This document shows positions 7,823-18,399 of a DNA stretch of 64,000 nucleotides, piece after piece. The DNA lies in NCBI RefSeq assembly GCF_011090185.1, contig NZ_JAAFGS010000003.1:248001-312000 (forward strand). Direction: 5' to 3'. The notes under the pieces are model-generated. The model did no database searches and was not told where the DNA came from. It worked only from the letters and a program-made list of their open reading frames with translations. Each line of letters starts with the position of its first letter. Position 1 is the stretch's first letter. The stretch comes from Saccharibacillus alkalitolerans. Its GTDB lineage: Bacteria; Bacillota; Bacilli; Paenibacillales; Paenibacillaceae. The translations under genes and the position numbers were made by a program.

Positions 7823-9448
7823 TCATTTTTTGGGAGTCGATTTCGACAGTCGGCTGCTGTCGAACCGCTCGAGCAGCCTTTCCGTCAGCCAATCCAGCTG
7901 ACGCAAGATCGATAATCCGTCGTTGAACCAGAACCGTTCCAGCGGAACGGGATAAGTTCGCCCTTCCCGCACGGCCGGAAGGGCCCGCCATTCGGGCGAA
8001 TCGAGCAGCCGTTCGCCGTCCCTGTCCCCGTCTTCGGCATAGACGGTAAGAAACATATGGTCCGCCGCATAGTCGGCAAACCGCTCGGGCGCGATCCGCT
8101 TATACCGGCCGGGGACGATGACTTCGCGGTGAACGCGCTCGGGCGCAGGCAGCCCCAGCGCTTCGTGCAGCACGTAAGCGCCGCGCACCCCCTGATCGAG
8201 CACGTACAGATTGCCGAAGGCAATTTCGTAAAAAGCCGCCGTTTCCCCCGGGGGAAACACGGACGCGACTTCGGCGCGCGACTCGGCCGCCCGGCGCCGA
8301 AAATCGGCAATCCATGCCGCCGCTTCGGCCGTCCGACCAAGCTTGGCGGCCAAATGTTCCAATTGGCGCACAGGATCCGAATCCATCCAAGGATGCACTA
8401 TCGTCGGCGCGATCCGGCGCAGCGTCTCCAGCCGCTCCCGCTTAAGGTAAGCCGGAGCGACAATGAGATCCGGCTTTAACCGCGCCAAAGCTTCCGGATC
8501 GCTTTCGTCGATCCGTGCCGTGCCGTTCAGCTCCTCGGCCAGCTGAACGGAATAATCGGCCGTCCTTCGCTCGACGGCTTCCGGCGCAAGCCCGAGCGCC
8601 AGCAGCGCGCCCGCGAACTGCAGCGCGGCGATGCGCTTGGGCCGACGGCGGAACTCCGTCGGATGGCATCCGGTCGCCTGTTTGAACTTGCGGCTGAAGT
8701 ACAGGCCGTCGGGATAGCCGACCCGGGCGGCGATCTCGCTCATGCCGAGACCGCTGAGCATGAGCAGCTCCTTCGCCTTTTCCATGCGAACCCGAAGAAT
8801 GTAATCCGACAAGCTGAGCCCGGTCTTCTGCCGGAACAGCCTTGAGAAATAATGCGGATGGTATCCCGCTTCTTCCGCCAGTTCCTCGCGCGACAATTTC
8901 CGCGCGTATTCGGCGTCGATCCGCCGGACCGCGCGTTCAACTGCCGATTCTTCGCGATCTTCCTCCCGCCGAGGCACGGACGAAAACAGCAGTTGGAACA
9001 GCTCCAGCCAGTCCCGCTGACGGGTCAGCGGCGGCTCGCCGTGCAGCGTCTCCCGCATTTCTCCCGCGGCCAACTCCCGCATCAAAGAAAAGGCCCGCCG
9101 CGGCAGTCCGGAGTGGACCATACCCGCAGAGGGCAGCGAATCGTTGTCGTCCTGGTATACGAGCTGGCCGCGTCCTTCCAGCGAGAGCCGGTAGCGGTCG
9201 AAGCTGATCCGGTAGAGCCGAAGGTCGCCGGGAGGCACTCGGCGCAGTCCGATCTTCATCCCGTACTCGGCAAGCACCGCGGTTCCCGGATACAAATCGA
9301 TTCTCGTTCCGTCGATAAAGAGAATCCCCGCACCGCTCTCGACCGCGATCAGCGTCGGCGAGCCGGCGAAAAAGTTCTCTTCTTCCCGCTGCTCGCCCAG
9401 CATAAGCGGGGCGAGCTCTCGCAGCAGCACATGTTCGTCTCCCGTCAT
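7823..9448 (-). CDS. AraC-family regulator fused to a siderophore-type substrate-binding domain (Btr-like)
   Basis: 541-residue cytoplasmic regulator. Residues 1-150 are a cupin-like sensory part, about 170-265 two AraC helix-turn-helix motifs (LAEEAGYHPHYFSRLFRQKTG and IAARVGYPDGLYFSRKFKQ in outline), and 275-541 a class III periplasmic-binding-protein-like domain (KPDLIVAP, LEHLAAKLGR) with no signal peptide. The layout matches Bacillus Btr, which senses bacillibactin to activate siderophore uptake; ligand specificity here is inferred. The ATG at 9448 follows GGAGC and lies 5 bases after the acetyltransferase stop, so both are one operon. A longer upstream reading frame overlaps the acetyltransferase and is not used. 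Confidence 0.85.
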   Translation of the reverse strand: MTGDEHVLLRELAPLMLGEQREEENFFAGSPTLIAVESGAGILFIDGTRIDLYPGTAVLAEYGMKIGLRRVPPGDLRLYRISFDRYRLSLEGRGQLVYQDDNDSLPSAGMVHSGLPRRAFSLMRELAAGEMRETLHGEPPLTRQRDWLELFQLLFSSVPRREEDREESAVERAVRRIDAEYARKLSREELAEEAGYHPHYFSRLFRQKTGLSLSDYILRVRMEKAKELLMLSGLGMSEIAARVGYPDGLYFSRKFKQATGCHPTEFRRRPKRIAALQFAGALLALGLAPEAVERRTADYSVQLAEELNGTARIDESDPEALARLKPDLIVAPAYLKRERLETLRRIAPTIVHPWMDSDPVRQLEHLAAKLGRTAEAAAWIADFRRRAAESRAEVASVFPPGETAAFYEIAFGNLYVLDQGVRGAYVLHEALGLPAPERVHREVIVPGRYKRIAPERFADYAADHMFLTVYAEDGDRDGERLLDSPEWRALPAVREGRTYPVPLERFWFNDGLSILRQLDWLTERLLERFDSSRLSKSTPKK

Positions 9449-9453
9449 GCCGA

Positions 9454-9918
9454 TCAGGAAGCTCCGGTCTGAGGCTCGAGCTGCTGCGGGCGCAGCAGGT
9501 GAACGGTGGCGCCGGGACGGCCATGGGCGTCTTGTTCCGAACGTCCCGCTTCGATAAAGCCGAATCGCTGATAGAAATCGTAGACCTCCGGCGTCTGATC
9601 GCCGACATCCACGGCAAGCTCGCCCCGAAGCGACACATGGCCGATCAGCATGTCCGCGATGCCCTGGCCCTGATAATGAGGATGAACGACGAGCAGCTCG
9701 ACTTTGGAGCCGTTCATGGCAATGAACCCGGTCAATTCGCCGCCGAAGCGGCTTTGTACCGCATACAGTTCCAACCGTTCGAGAACTTCTTCCCTGAACA
9801 GGCGGGCATAGAACTGAACGTCGCCCGGATCGAGATCGGACAGCGTACGCCGGATCGACATCAGCCAAATTTCGGTCAACCGGTCCTTGTGTTCTTCCGT
9901 ACACATAATGATTTGCAT
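9454..9918 (-). CDS. GNAT acetyltransferase (YjaB-like)
   Basis: 154-residue N-acetyltransferase. The acetyl-CoA loop is seen in VVHPHYQGQGIADMLI (about 72-87), followed by YDFYQRFGFIEAGRSEQD, a pattern close to E. coli YjaB. Substrate unknown. The ATG at 9918 is set by AGGAGG eight bases upstream; an in-frame ATG at 10002 lies within a strong hairpin and has no site. First gene of a two-gene unit with the AraC/binding-protein fusion, separated by only 5 bases, so its target may relate to iron or siderophore metabolism, though this is only guilt by position. Confidence 0.85.
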   Translation of the reverse strand: MQIIMCTEEHKDRLTEIWLMSIRRTLSDLDPGDVQFYARLFREEVLERLELYAVQSRFGGELTGFIAMNGSKVELLVVHPHYQGQGIADMLIGHVSLRGELAVDVGDQTPEVYDFYQRFGFIEAGRSEQDAHGRPGATVHLLRPQQLEPQTGAS

Positions 9919-9991
9919 GCGTACATCCTCCTTTATACGGTTAGTGGATTTCTTTTCGACGACACAACCTTCCGAGGGAATGATGAAGCTC

Positions 9992-10039
9992 CTTTCGCCC
10001 ATAACGGCGGGCTGCCGCCGGCGCCGGTATGGGCGAAAG
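9992..10039 (-). other. Strong stem-loop in the leader of the acetyltransferase/AraC operon
   Basis: CTTTCGCCCATA and TATGGGCGAAAG are exact inverse complements 24 bases apart, and the loop holds another stem, CGGCGG/CCGCCG. On the minus strand it sits 74 bases before the acetyltransferase start and is followed by GAGCTTC rather than a T run, so it is not a terminator. A regulatory leader RNA or a protein operator are possible. Confidence 0.6.
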
Positions 10040-10175
10040 AATGATATTTGATTAAATATAACACAAAAATTCCGCGGCGTCTTGTGAATTTTTTCTCTAC
10101 TTTTTCTCGAACGAAAAGGTTTTAACGAATCGAGGCAGCCCGCGATCTTCGGCCGCGTTTCGTCGAACGTCCCGA

Positions 10176-10625
10176 TCAGCTCTTGTCCTCCCCGTTCTCC
10201 GGCATCCGGGATTCTTCGGGCGCTTTCCGTTCTTCGCGCGTCCCGGATTCTTCCTCTCGGCGTTCTTGATGGCGCCGGCCGCGCCCGTGTCCTCGGTGCC
10301 CGCTTTCCCCGCGCCCGCGCTTTTCCGGCTTTTCGTGCAGTTCGAATACCTGAACGAATTCCTGCATAATGGCATCGACCGCCTTCAATTCGCCCGCGAT
10401 CACGGGACGGATGCTTTCGAACGCGCTCTCTTCAAGCTGCGCGGCCAGGGTGCTTCGGCGAAGTTCGAGACGTTCCAAAAAATGCAGCGCCCGTCCGCGG
10501 CGAAACGTCTGGGCTCCCTCGCGCCGTCCGCGTTTTTCGCCCTCGGCCTGTTCAGGCTCCGACGATTCATGCTCCGGTTCCATCTCTTTCGGGCGTCCTT
10601 CCACGCCCTGTTGATCTTTACGCAT
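10176..10625 (-). CDS. Highly charged hypothetical protein
   Basis: Function not recognised. The 149-residue product has charged, low-complexity ends and a central helical block of about 60 residues (RALHFLERLELRRSTLAAQL through IMQEFVQVFELHE) that is likely the conserved part. The C-terminal third is rich in Arg, Gly, Glu and His. There is no signal peptide, membrane segment or cysteine. The ATG at 10625 follows GAAGGAGGAACCGG. It lies downstream of fur on the same strand but behind the fur terminator, so it probably has its own promoter in 10626-10730. Confidence 0.6.
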   Translation of the reverse strand: MRKDQQGVEGRPKEMEPEHESSEPEQAEGEKRGRREGAQTFRRGRALHFLERLELRRSTLAAQLEESAFESIRPVIAGELKAVDAIMQEFVQVFELHEKPEKRGRGESGHRGHGRGRRHQERREEESGTREERKAPEESRMPENGEDKS

Positions 10626-10733
10626 TCCGGTTCCTCCTTCGTTTCTCCGCAAGTTCGTCTTCCGCTTTTCGGAATTGCATGCTTATGTATACAAATGTAT
10701 TCAACCGTTTGCCGAATGTCAATGTGGACCCAA

Positions 10734-10762
10734 CAAAAAAAAGACAGCCCGGAAGCTGTCTT
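10734..10762 (-). terminator. Terminator of fur
   Basis: On the minus strand AAGACAGC and GCTGTCTT form an 8-bp stem with a 6-base loop followed by a run of eight Ts, 33 bases past the fur stop. Confidence 0.88.
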
Positions 10763-10794
10763 CTCTGCATACGACTCCGGAGACTCCGCTTGTA

Positions 10795-11274
10795 TTACGA
10801 AGCCGTCTCGCAGTGACGCCGGCAGTCGCCGTGTTTGCAGGATGCGAACGTCCCGATAAAATCGAGGCGATGATCCGACACGTTGAAGCCGTATTCCCGT
10901 TTGACGCGCTGCTCCAATTCGGTCAACCAATCGTCCTGAATTTCTTCCACTTCGCCGCAGACCGAGCAGATCATATGATGATGCATATGCTCATGGTCTT
11001 CGCTGCGCAGGTCGAAACGGGCCACGCCGTCGCCGAAATTCATTTTCTCCACCAGATGCAGTTCCGTCAGCAGTTCCAGCGTACGGTACACCGTCGCCAG
11101 CCCGATTTCCGGGAACCGTTCCTTGACCCGCATATATACGTCTTCGGCACTCATATGATCGCGTTCATGCTCGAGCAGAACACGCATCGTCGCTTCCCGC
11201 TGAACGGTCGATTTATATCCTTTGGCAATCATCTGCTGCTTCATCGATTTCAGTTGTTCTTCCACGCTGATCAA
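10795..11274 (-). CDS. fur: Ferric uptake regulator Fur
   Basis: Iron-responsive repressor, 159 residues. The winged-helix part reads STVQREATMRVLLEHERDH and the recognition region PEIGLATVYRTLELLTEL is nearly that of Bacillus Fur; the metal site HEHMHHHMICSVCGEVEEI and a C-terminal Cys cluster (SCKHGDCRRHC) follow. PerR and Zur differ in these stretches, so Fur is the best call. The start is a TTG at 11272-11274, ten bases after AAGGAGG; later ATG codons have no site. A PerR-box-like sequence overlaps the promoter, as reported for Bacillus subtilis fur. Confidence 0.9.
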   Translation of the reverse strand: MISVEEQLKSMKQQMIAKGYKSTVQREATMRVLLEHERDHMSAEDVYMRVKERFPEIGLATVYRTLELLTELHLVEKMNFGDGVARFDLRSEDHEHMHHHMICSVCGEVEEIQDDWLTELEQRVKREYGFNVSDHRLDFIGTFASCKHGDCRRHCETAS

Positions 11275-11346
11275 TGTCTTCGAACCTCCTTTGGGCTTTC
11301 ATGCTGCTGCTTCCCAGTTCGTCCGACCTTAAAGTCGTTTCTTTAT

Positions 11347-11361
11347 TTAGAATGATTATAA
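11347..11361 (-). promoter_or_regulatory. PerR-box-like operator at the fur promoter
   Basis: The minus strand reads TTATAATCATTCTAA, matching the PerR consensus TTATAATNATTATAA at all but one defined position. It includes the probable -10 box TATAAT (11360-11355 on the minus strand). PerR would thus repress fur until peroxide stress. A Fur-type box, closely related in sequence, is the alternative. Bases 11362-11605 hold nothing else that I can support. Confidence 0.65.
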
Positions 11362-11605
11362 TTTAATAATAACGTAAATCGAATAAATGCGCAAAGATTT
11401 TTATCACATTTCATTCAAAAACCATCCTTATTCTTCCCTTCCGTCTCCAAGCGCCCCTCAGCGAACCAACCGACGAAATCGGAGCAAAATGCCGCGTTCG
11501 TCGGCTCAATGCGTGCGCCGGCGGCTGAAGGCACGACAAGACGGCAGCCGAATTCGCGCTGCCGCCCTGCCGTACTCGATCGAAATCCGTATTCGTTCCG
11601 TTTGC

Positions 11606-13129
11606 TTATCCCTGCGCTTCAATCGAGGACGGCGTACCGACCGAACCTCCGGCTTTTTTCGACGTGCTGGATCTGCCCAGCCGCCCCTGCCGTTCCAGAT
11701 GCTTGCGGAACGCGTACATGACCGCCAGATGCAGCTTCGCCTGCGTATATTTGTACAGGAACCAAGGCATCGAAGGCATATAGTCGTGAATGGCCACGAC
11801 GCAGTCGCTCGTGTCCGGAATCATGAGAAACTCCAGCCGGCCCGAATGGGCGTCTTTCGCATTGGCGAACATGCCGCCCGTAATGCGGTAGACCGCGCGG
11901 TCCTCGCCGCTTTTGACCGGATCGTAGCTGAGTTCCAGAATCGGCCGGCTGAAAAAGCGGATATAGATCCGGCTGACGCCGTCTTCGTCCGTCCGCACGC
12001 GGATAAACGGTCCGAGCGCTTTGCCCAACCATTCCAGATAATACTCGCCTGCCCAATGGGCGTCCTTGCCTTCCGGCAGCGTTACCCGCTGAACCGAACG
12101 CACGTCGGATTTTTTGATCTTTTCCGCGACAGGCTTCGATTCTTTGTCGTCCGAAGGTTCGTCGCGCTTGCGCTCGGCTTCTTCTTTCTTCTTCCGTTCT
12201 TCCTCCAGCGATTCGCGCGCCGCTTCCTTGAACGTTTTTTTGCCGTCGCTGATGCCTTCCACCATCCGGTCCGGATGGGCGACCATCGGATGGATCAAGC
12301 TTTCTATGAGCGGATACGCCATTTCTTTCGGCGATCCGGTAATCAGCGTCACCCACAGCCTGGACAGATTGACGGTCAAGAACGGCAGGTCGATGAAATG
12401 CCGCTTAACGCCCAGCACCTCCGCCATCTGTTTCATCATTTCTTTATAGCTCATGACGTCCGGGCCGCCCACGTCGATGGCGCGTCCTTTGACTTCTTCG
12501 TTGCCCACGCTGCCTTTGAGCGCGACGAGCACGTCGTCCAGCGCGATGGCATGGGTCTTGGTGCGCGTCCATGTGGGCAGCGTCATGACGGGCAGTCGCT
12601 TCACCAGCTTGTACAGAATCGGGAAAGACGAACCCTGCGGCCCGACGATCAGTCCCGCTCGAATCGTCGTCACCGGAACGCCGGACGATTCGAGAATCCG
12701 CTGAACTTCCAACCGGCTTCTCAAATGGCGCGAAAGTTCTTCTTCCGGCAGGTCGTCGGGCACGATTCCGCTGAGATATACGATCTGCTTGATGCCGTTC
12801 TTTCGGGCCGCGCGGGCAAAGTGGTCGGCCAGTATGGCGTCCATATCTTCGAAACTGCCCTGGGTCAGCTTCGCCGAAGGCATCATCGAGTGGATCAAAT
12901 AAAAGGCGTAATCCGCGCCTTTCAGCGACTCCAGCGAATCGTCCATCGAATAAAAATCGCAGCTTCTCCATTCCACATGCTCTTCGTCCTCGCGCGAATC
13001 TCCGCCGCGGGAAAGCGCGATAATATCGTAATCTTCCTTAAGCTTCTTCATCAGATTCTGCCCGATATAGCCGCTGGCTCCGGTCAGGATTACCTTCGGG
13101 CGCGATTGTCGCTCGGTTGTCGTCTCCAT
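11606..13129 (-). CDS. SDR-type NAD(P)-binding protein with DUF2867-like C-terminus
   Basis: 507-residue protein. Residues 10-300 form an atypical short-chain dehydrogenase/epimerase fold with the nucleotide-binding motif GASGYIG (17-23) and YLSGIVP. A charged linker of about 60 residues (rich in Glu, Lys and Arg) leads to a C-terminal domain, about 365-490, with the DUF2867 pattern (YYLEWLGKALGPF, YMPSMPWFLYKYTQAKLHL). Similar two-part proteins are common but have no settled substrate. The ATG at 13129 follows AGAGGTG seven bases away. Monocistronic as far as can be seen. Confidence 0.82.
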   Translation of the reverse strand: METTTERQSRPKVILTGASGYIGQNLMKKLKEDYDIIALSRGGDSREDEEHVEWRSCDFYSMDDSLESLKGADYAFYLIHSMMPSAKLTQGSFEDMDAILADHFARAARKNGIKQIVYLSGIVPDDLPEEELSRHLRSRLEVQRILESSGVPVTTIRAGLIVGPQGSSFPILYKLVKRLPVMTLPTWTRTKTHAIALDDVLVALKGSVGNEEVKGRAIDVGGPDVMSYKEMMKQMAEVLGVKRHFIDLPFLTVNLSRLWVTLITGSPKEMAYPLIESLIHPMVAHPDRMVEGISDGKKTFKEAARESLEEERKKKEEAERKRDEPSDDKESKPVAEKIKKSDVRSVQRVTLPEGKDAHWAGEYYLEWLGKALGPFIRVRTDEDGVSRIYIRFFSRPILELSYDPVKSGEDRAVYRITGGMFANAKDAHSGRLEFLMIPDTSDCVVAIHDYMPSMPWFLYKYTQAKLHLAVMYAFRKHLERQGRLGRSSTSKKAGGSVGTPSSIEAQG

Positions 13130-13247
13130 AGGCGCACCTCTTCGTTTCGTTTTTTCCGGGATGGCTGCGGACGCGGTCCCGGGTTCCGTGATCCGCAATC
13201 GTTCGGATGTCGGCAGCCCTTGCCGTTCATTACCCGTTCAACGCAAA

Positions 13248-13309
13248 AAGAACCCGGTCGCATCGGCTCCGCGCCTTACGCGAAGACGCTGGCCGAAAAC
13301 CGGGTTCTT
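13248..13309 (-). terminator. Terminator of the metallophosphatase gene
   Basis: On the minus strand AAGAACCCGGT and ACCGGGTTCTT enclose a 40-base loop that itself can pair, and the 3' arm runs into TTCTTTTTGCG. It lies 48 bases after the stop at 13357. Confidence 0.7.
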
Positions 13310-13356
13310 GAAAATAAAAGCCGAAGAGGCGTATACGTTTTTCGGTTTTTTCGGGC

Positions 13357-14088
13357 TCAGTCTTTCAGGCCGCGGTAGCGGCCGGTCCGAATCTCTTTGA
13401 CGTAAGCGTCCAGCTCCGGCATCTCCGCTTCCGCCGCCTGGCGGACCGCAAGCGCGATATCGTAAGGCACCCTCGCGAACGTCAGGTCGAGCCGCGTTCT
13501 GCGCCGTTCGCCAAGGTCGCCTTCCAGAATGGCATAGGACGCCTGGGTCATATCCAGCGGATTGCCCACGCTTCCCGCGTTGAACAGCATGCGGCCGTCC
13601 ATATGCTGCATATAGGCGTTATGAATGTCTCCGTAACCGGCCACATCGGCTTTGACAGGATCCGCGCTCAGATCGGACGGCTCGAACAAGCTGAGCTTGC
13701 GCCCGTAATCGTCCCAGGGCTGCACGCGTTCGAACGCGCTGCGCGGCGAAGCATGAAACAGCCGGACGTAACGGCCGCTCAGCATGAATTCGATCGAAAA
13801 CGGCAGCGAACGCAAATACTCGAGCCGCTCTTCCCCCAGTAAATTCTGATGCCAGACCAGCGTTTCGAATTCCGTCGGCTGCGGAAGAAATTCGTCCCAA
13901 TTGCCCCGCACGACCTGCCGGCAGCGCCGACGGATCAGATCGACGGCAAGGTCCGAGCTGGGTCCCTTGCCGACCAAGTCTCCCAGACAATAAATTTCCG
14001 CAATGCCGCGGCTTTCGATATCCTCCAACACCGCTTCCAAAGCCGGAAGATTGCCGTGGATGTCTGATATGATCGCGATTTTGCTCAT
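13357..14088 (-). CDS. Metallophosphatase family protein (calcineurin-like, YfcE-type)
   Basis: 243-residue predicted phosphodiesterase/phosphatase using two metal ions. Metal-binding motifs appear in order: DIHGN (from residue 9), GDLVGKG, GNWDE (the usual GNHD with Trp for His), HASP and GDIHNAY in place of GHTH. The last two deviations are common in this subfamily but may affect catalysis. The ATG at 14088 is seven bases after GGAGG; a further in-frame start at 14112 lacks a site. Substrate unknown. It is followed by a terminator and precedes the SDR gene on the same strand. Confidence 0.85.
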   Translation of the reverse strand: MSKIAIISDIHGNLPALEAVLEDIESRGIAEIYCLGDLVGKGPSSDLAVDLIRRRCRQVVRGNWDEFLPQPTEFETLVWHQNLLGEERLEYLRSLPFSIEFMLSGRYVRLFHASPRSAFERVQPWDDYGRKLSLFEPSDLSADPVKADVAGYGDIHNAYMQHMDGRMLFNAGSVGNPLDMTQASYAILEGDLGERRRTRLDLTFARVPYDIALAVRQAAEAEMPELDAYVKEIRTGRYRGLKD

Positions 14089-14148
14089 CGATAATCCTCC
14101 GTTTGATGTCAAGTCGTTCCGTTTCGCTTCGGGCCGTCGTCTCTATCC

Positions 14149-14730
14149 TCAGAAGTCGACGTCTCGAATTTTCGCGAATACCATTTCGTTGACGAGCGTG
14201 CCGTCGTCTTCGCGCTGCCAATTGCGCAGCACGCCTTCGATGGCAAAGCCCGCCCGCTTCGCGACCGCCGCGCTTCGCTCGTTCCGGTCGTCGCAGCGAA
14301 TCTCGATTCGGTTCGCCTCCAGATGGCGGACGGCGAAGTCCGTCAATCCGCGGACGGCTTCGGTCACCAGTCCCCTGCCCGCGTAAGGCGTACGAACCCA
14401 ATAGCCGATCTCGAAGCGCCGCACGTTCCAATCGAAACGGTGCAGACCGCTGGCTCCCAAGATTTTGCCCGTTTCCCGCTCGGTCATCAGCATCATCAAG
14501 TCCGTCCGCTCCAAATACTGCAGCCGCTTCCGCCGCATCAACCGCTCGGTTTCTTCCGGTTCGGGCAGCACCCGAGCAAACGGCATGAACGGAATCAATG
14601 CCTCCCGGCTTTCGCTGATCGCCGCGTTCAGCTCGGCACCGTCGCCGGGACGGGTCGCCCGGACGATCAACCGTTCCGTCTCGAACTGTTCGGGAAACTC
14701 CAACATGATAGGGTCAAAGCTTAAAGTCAT
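14149..14730 (-). CDS. GNAT acetyltransferase (RimJ/RimL type)
   Basis: 193-residue N-acetyltransferase of the ribosomal-protein-alanine acetyltransferase family. It shows FETERLIVRATRPGD near the N-terminus, the signature IGYWVRTPYAGRGLVTEAV (about 115-133), and the C-terminal AKRAGFAIEGVLRN stretch typical of RimJ/RimL. The target is not known. The ATG at 14730 follows AAGGAGGAG. It is 17 bases downstream of a truncated gene remnant and 60 bases upstream of the metallophosphatase gene, all on the minus strand. Confidence 0.88.
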   Translation of the reverse strand: MTLSFDPIMLEFPEQFETERLIVRATRPGDGAELNAAISESREALIPFMPFARVLPEPEETERLMRRKRLQYLERTDLMMLMTERETGKILGASGLHRFDWNVRRFEIGYWVRTPYAGRGLVTEAVRGLTDFAVRHLEANRIEIRCDDRNERSAAVAKRAGFAIEGVLRNWQREDDGTLVNEMVFAKIRDVDF

Positions 14731-14747
14731 CGAAACACTCCTCCTTG

Positions 14748-14870
14748 TCAGCGCCTGCGGACGACCAGGTGCAGATGTTCCGTCGCGTCCCGGTACTGCG
14801 GCGCCTCGCACGTCTCCGCGGCCGCGCGAAGCAAATTGTCGTAAACGAATAAAGGCGCCGGAGCGATAAA
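14748..14870 (-). pseudogene. Possible C-terminal remnant of a lost gene (methyltransferase-like tail)
   Basis: An open stretch of 40 codons ending in TGA, with no start codon and a TAA directly before it, encodes DNLLRAAAETCEAPQY and later EHLHLVVRR. This looks like the end of a class I methyltransferase-type protein rather than random sequence, since the codon use is GC-rich like real genes here. It sits between the HD gene and the acetyltransferase. It may mark a deletion; the family label is a guess. Confidence 0.3.
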
Positions 14871-14875
14871 TTAGA

Positions 14876-15553
14876 TCACATGCCGTTCCACTCGCGCTCG
14901 AATCGCTCCAGGAATTCCAGCATGAACGAATGGCGTTCTTCCGCGATCCGTCGTCCGGCATCCGTGTTCATCAGATCCTGGAGTTTCAGCAGCTTTTCGT
15001 GAAAGTGGTTGATCGCCGTGTCGTTGCCGCTGCGGTATTCCTCGGGCGTCATTTTGTGCCGGACCGGAATATTCGGATCGTGCATGGGACGTCCTTTTTT
15101 GCCCGAATAAACGAATGTCCGCGCGATGCCGATCGCCCCGATCGCGTCCAGCCGGTCGGCGTCCTGCACGACGCGCCCTTCGAGCGTCGTCATGGGCGAT
15201 CCGCTTCCTCCGCGAAACGACATGGTCGAGATGATCTCCAATACGCGCGAAGCCTCTTCGGCGGAAGCTCCGTTTTCCAGCATCCAGCTTTCCGTGCGCT
15301 TCATGCCGGCTTCATGATCGTCCACCAGCTTCTCGTCCGCCAGATCGTGCAGCAGCGCCGCAAGCTCGCAGACGAACAGGTCCGCTCCTTCTTCCGCCGC
15401 GATCGTCTTCGCCAGCTTCGTCACGCGGTGAATATGCCACCAATCGTGCCCGCTGCTCTCGTGTTCCAATTCGCCCTTCGCCAGAACAGCGGCCGCTCGC
15501 AAAATGCCTGCCCGACGTTCGTTGTTCTTGATCGGTCCGCCTTCCTTCTCCAT
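14876..15553 (-). CDS. HD-domain phosphohydrolase (YpgQ-like)
   Basis: 225-residue metal-dependent phosphohydrolase close to Bacillus YpgQ, a nucleotide pyrophosphatase-type enzyme. The HD ligands are in GHDWWHIHRVTKLA and ALLHDLADEKL, and the family block VVQDADRLDAIGAIGIARTF is complete. The ATG at 15553 follows AAGGGGAATTGGGT; a longer frame reaching 15739 has no site and a basic, non-family start. Substrate likely dNTP or NTP, by homology only. Confidence 0.87.
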   Translation of the reverse strand: MEKEGGPIKNNERRAGILRAAAVLAKGELEHESSGHDWWHIHRVTKLAKTIAAEEGADLFVCELAALLHDLADEKLVDDHEAGMKRTESWMLENGASAEEASRVLEIISTMSFRGGSGSPMTTLEGRVVQDADRLDAIGAIGIARTFVYSGKKGRPMHDPNIPVRHKMTPEEYRSGNDTAINHFHEKLLKLQDLMNTDAGRRIAEERHSFMLEFLERFEREWNGM

Positions 15554-15750
15554 ACCCAATTCCCCTTTGCCGCTTATCGATCCGCCGCGGCCTGCCCGCG
15601 GCGCTATTCTACCATTGTACCGAAAACGGCAGGCGGAGCAAAGAGCGTGAAGCTTGCAGAGACGGAATCGCGAAAAAAAGACCCCGCTTCGGCGAAACCG
15701 GAAAAGGTTTCGTCGGCAGGGCCCTCGCGGGAGCCGCAAAGTCGGGCTAC

Positions 15751-18384
<2,634 letters not shown>

Positions 18385-18399
18385 CCTCTTCGTCCTCCT

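Noticed and set aside
11387-13378. A 660-codon plus-strand open frame antisense to the SDR-DUF2867 gene
   Set aside because: Shadow of the true gene; the minus strand has a recognised fold and a ribosome site, the plus strand has neither.
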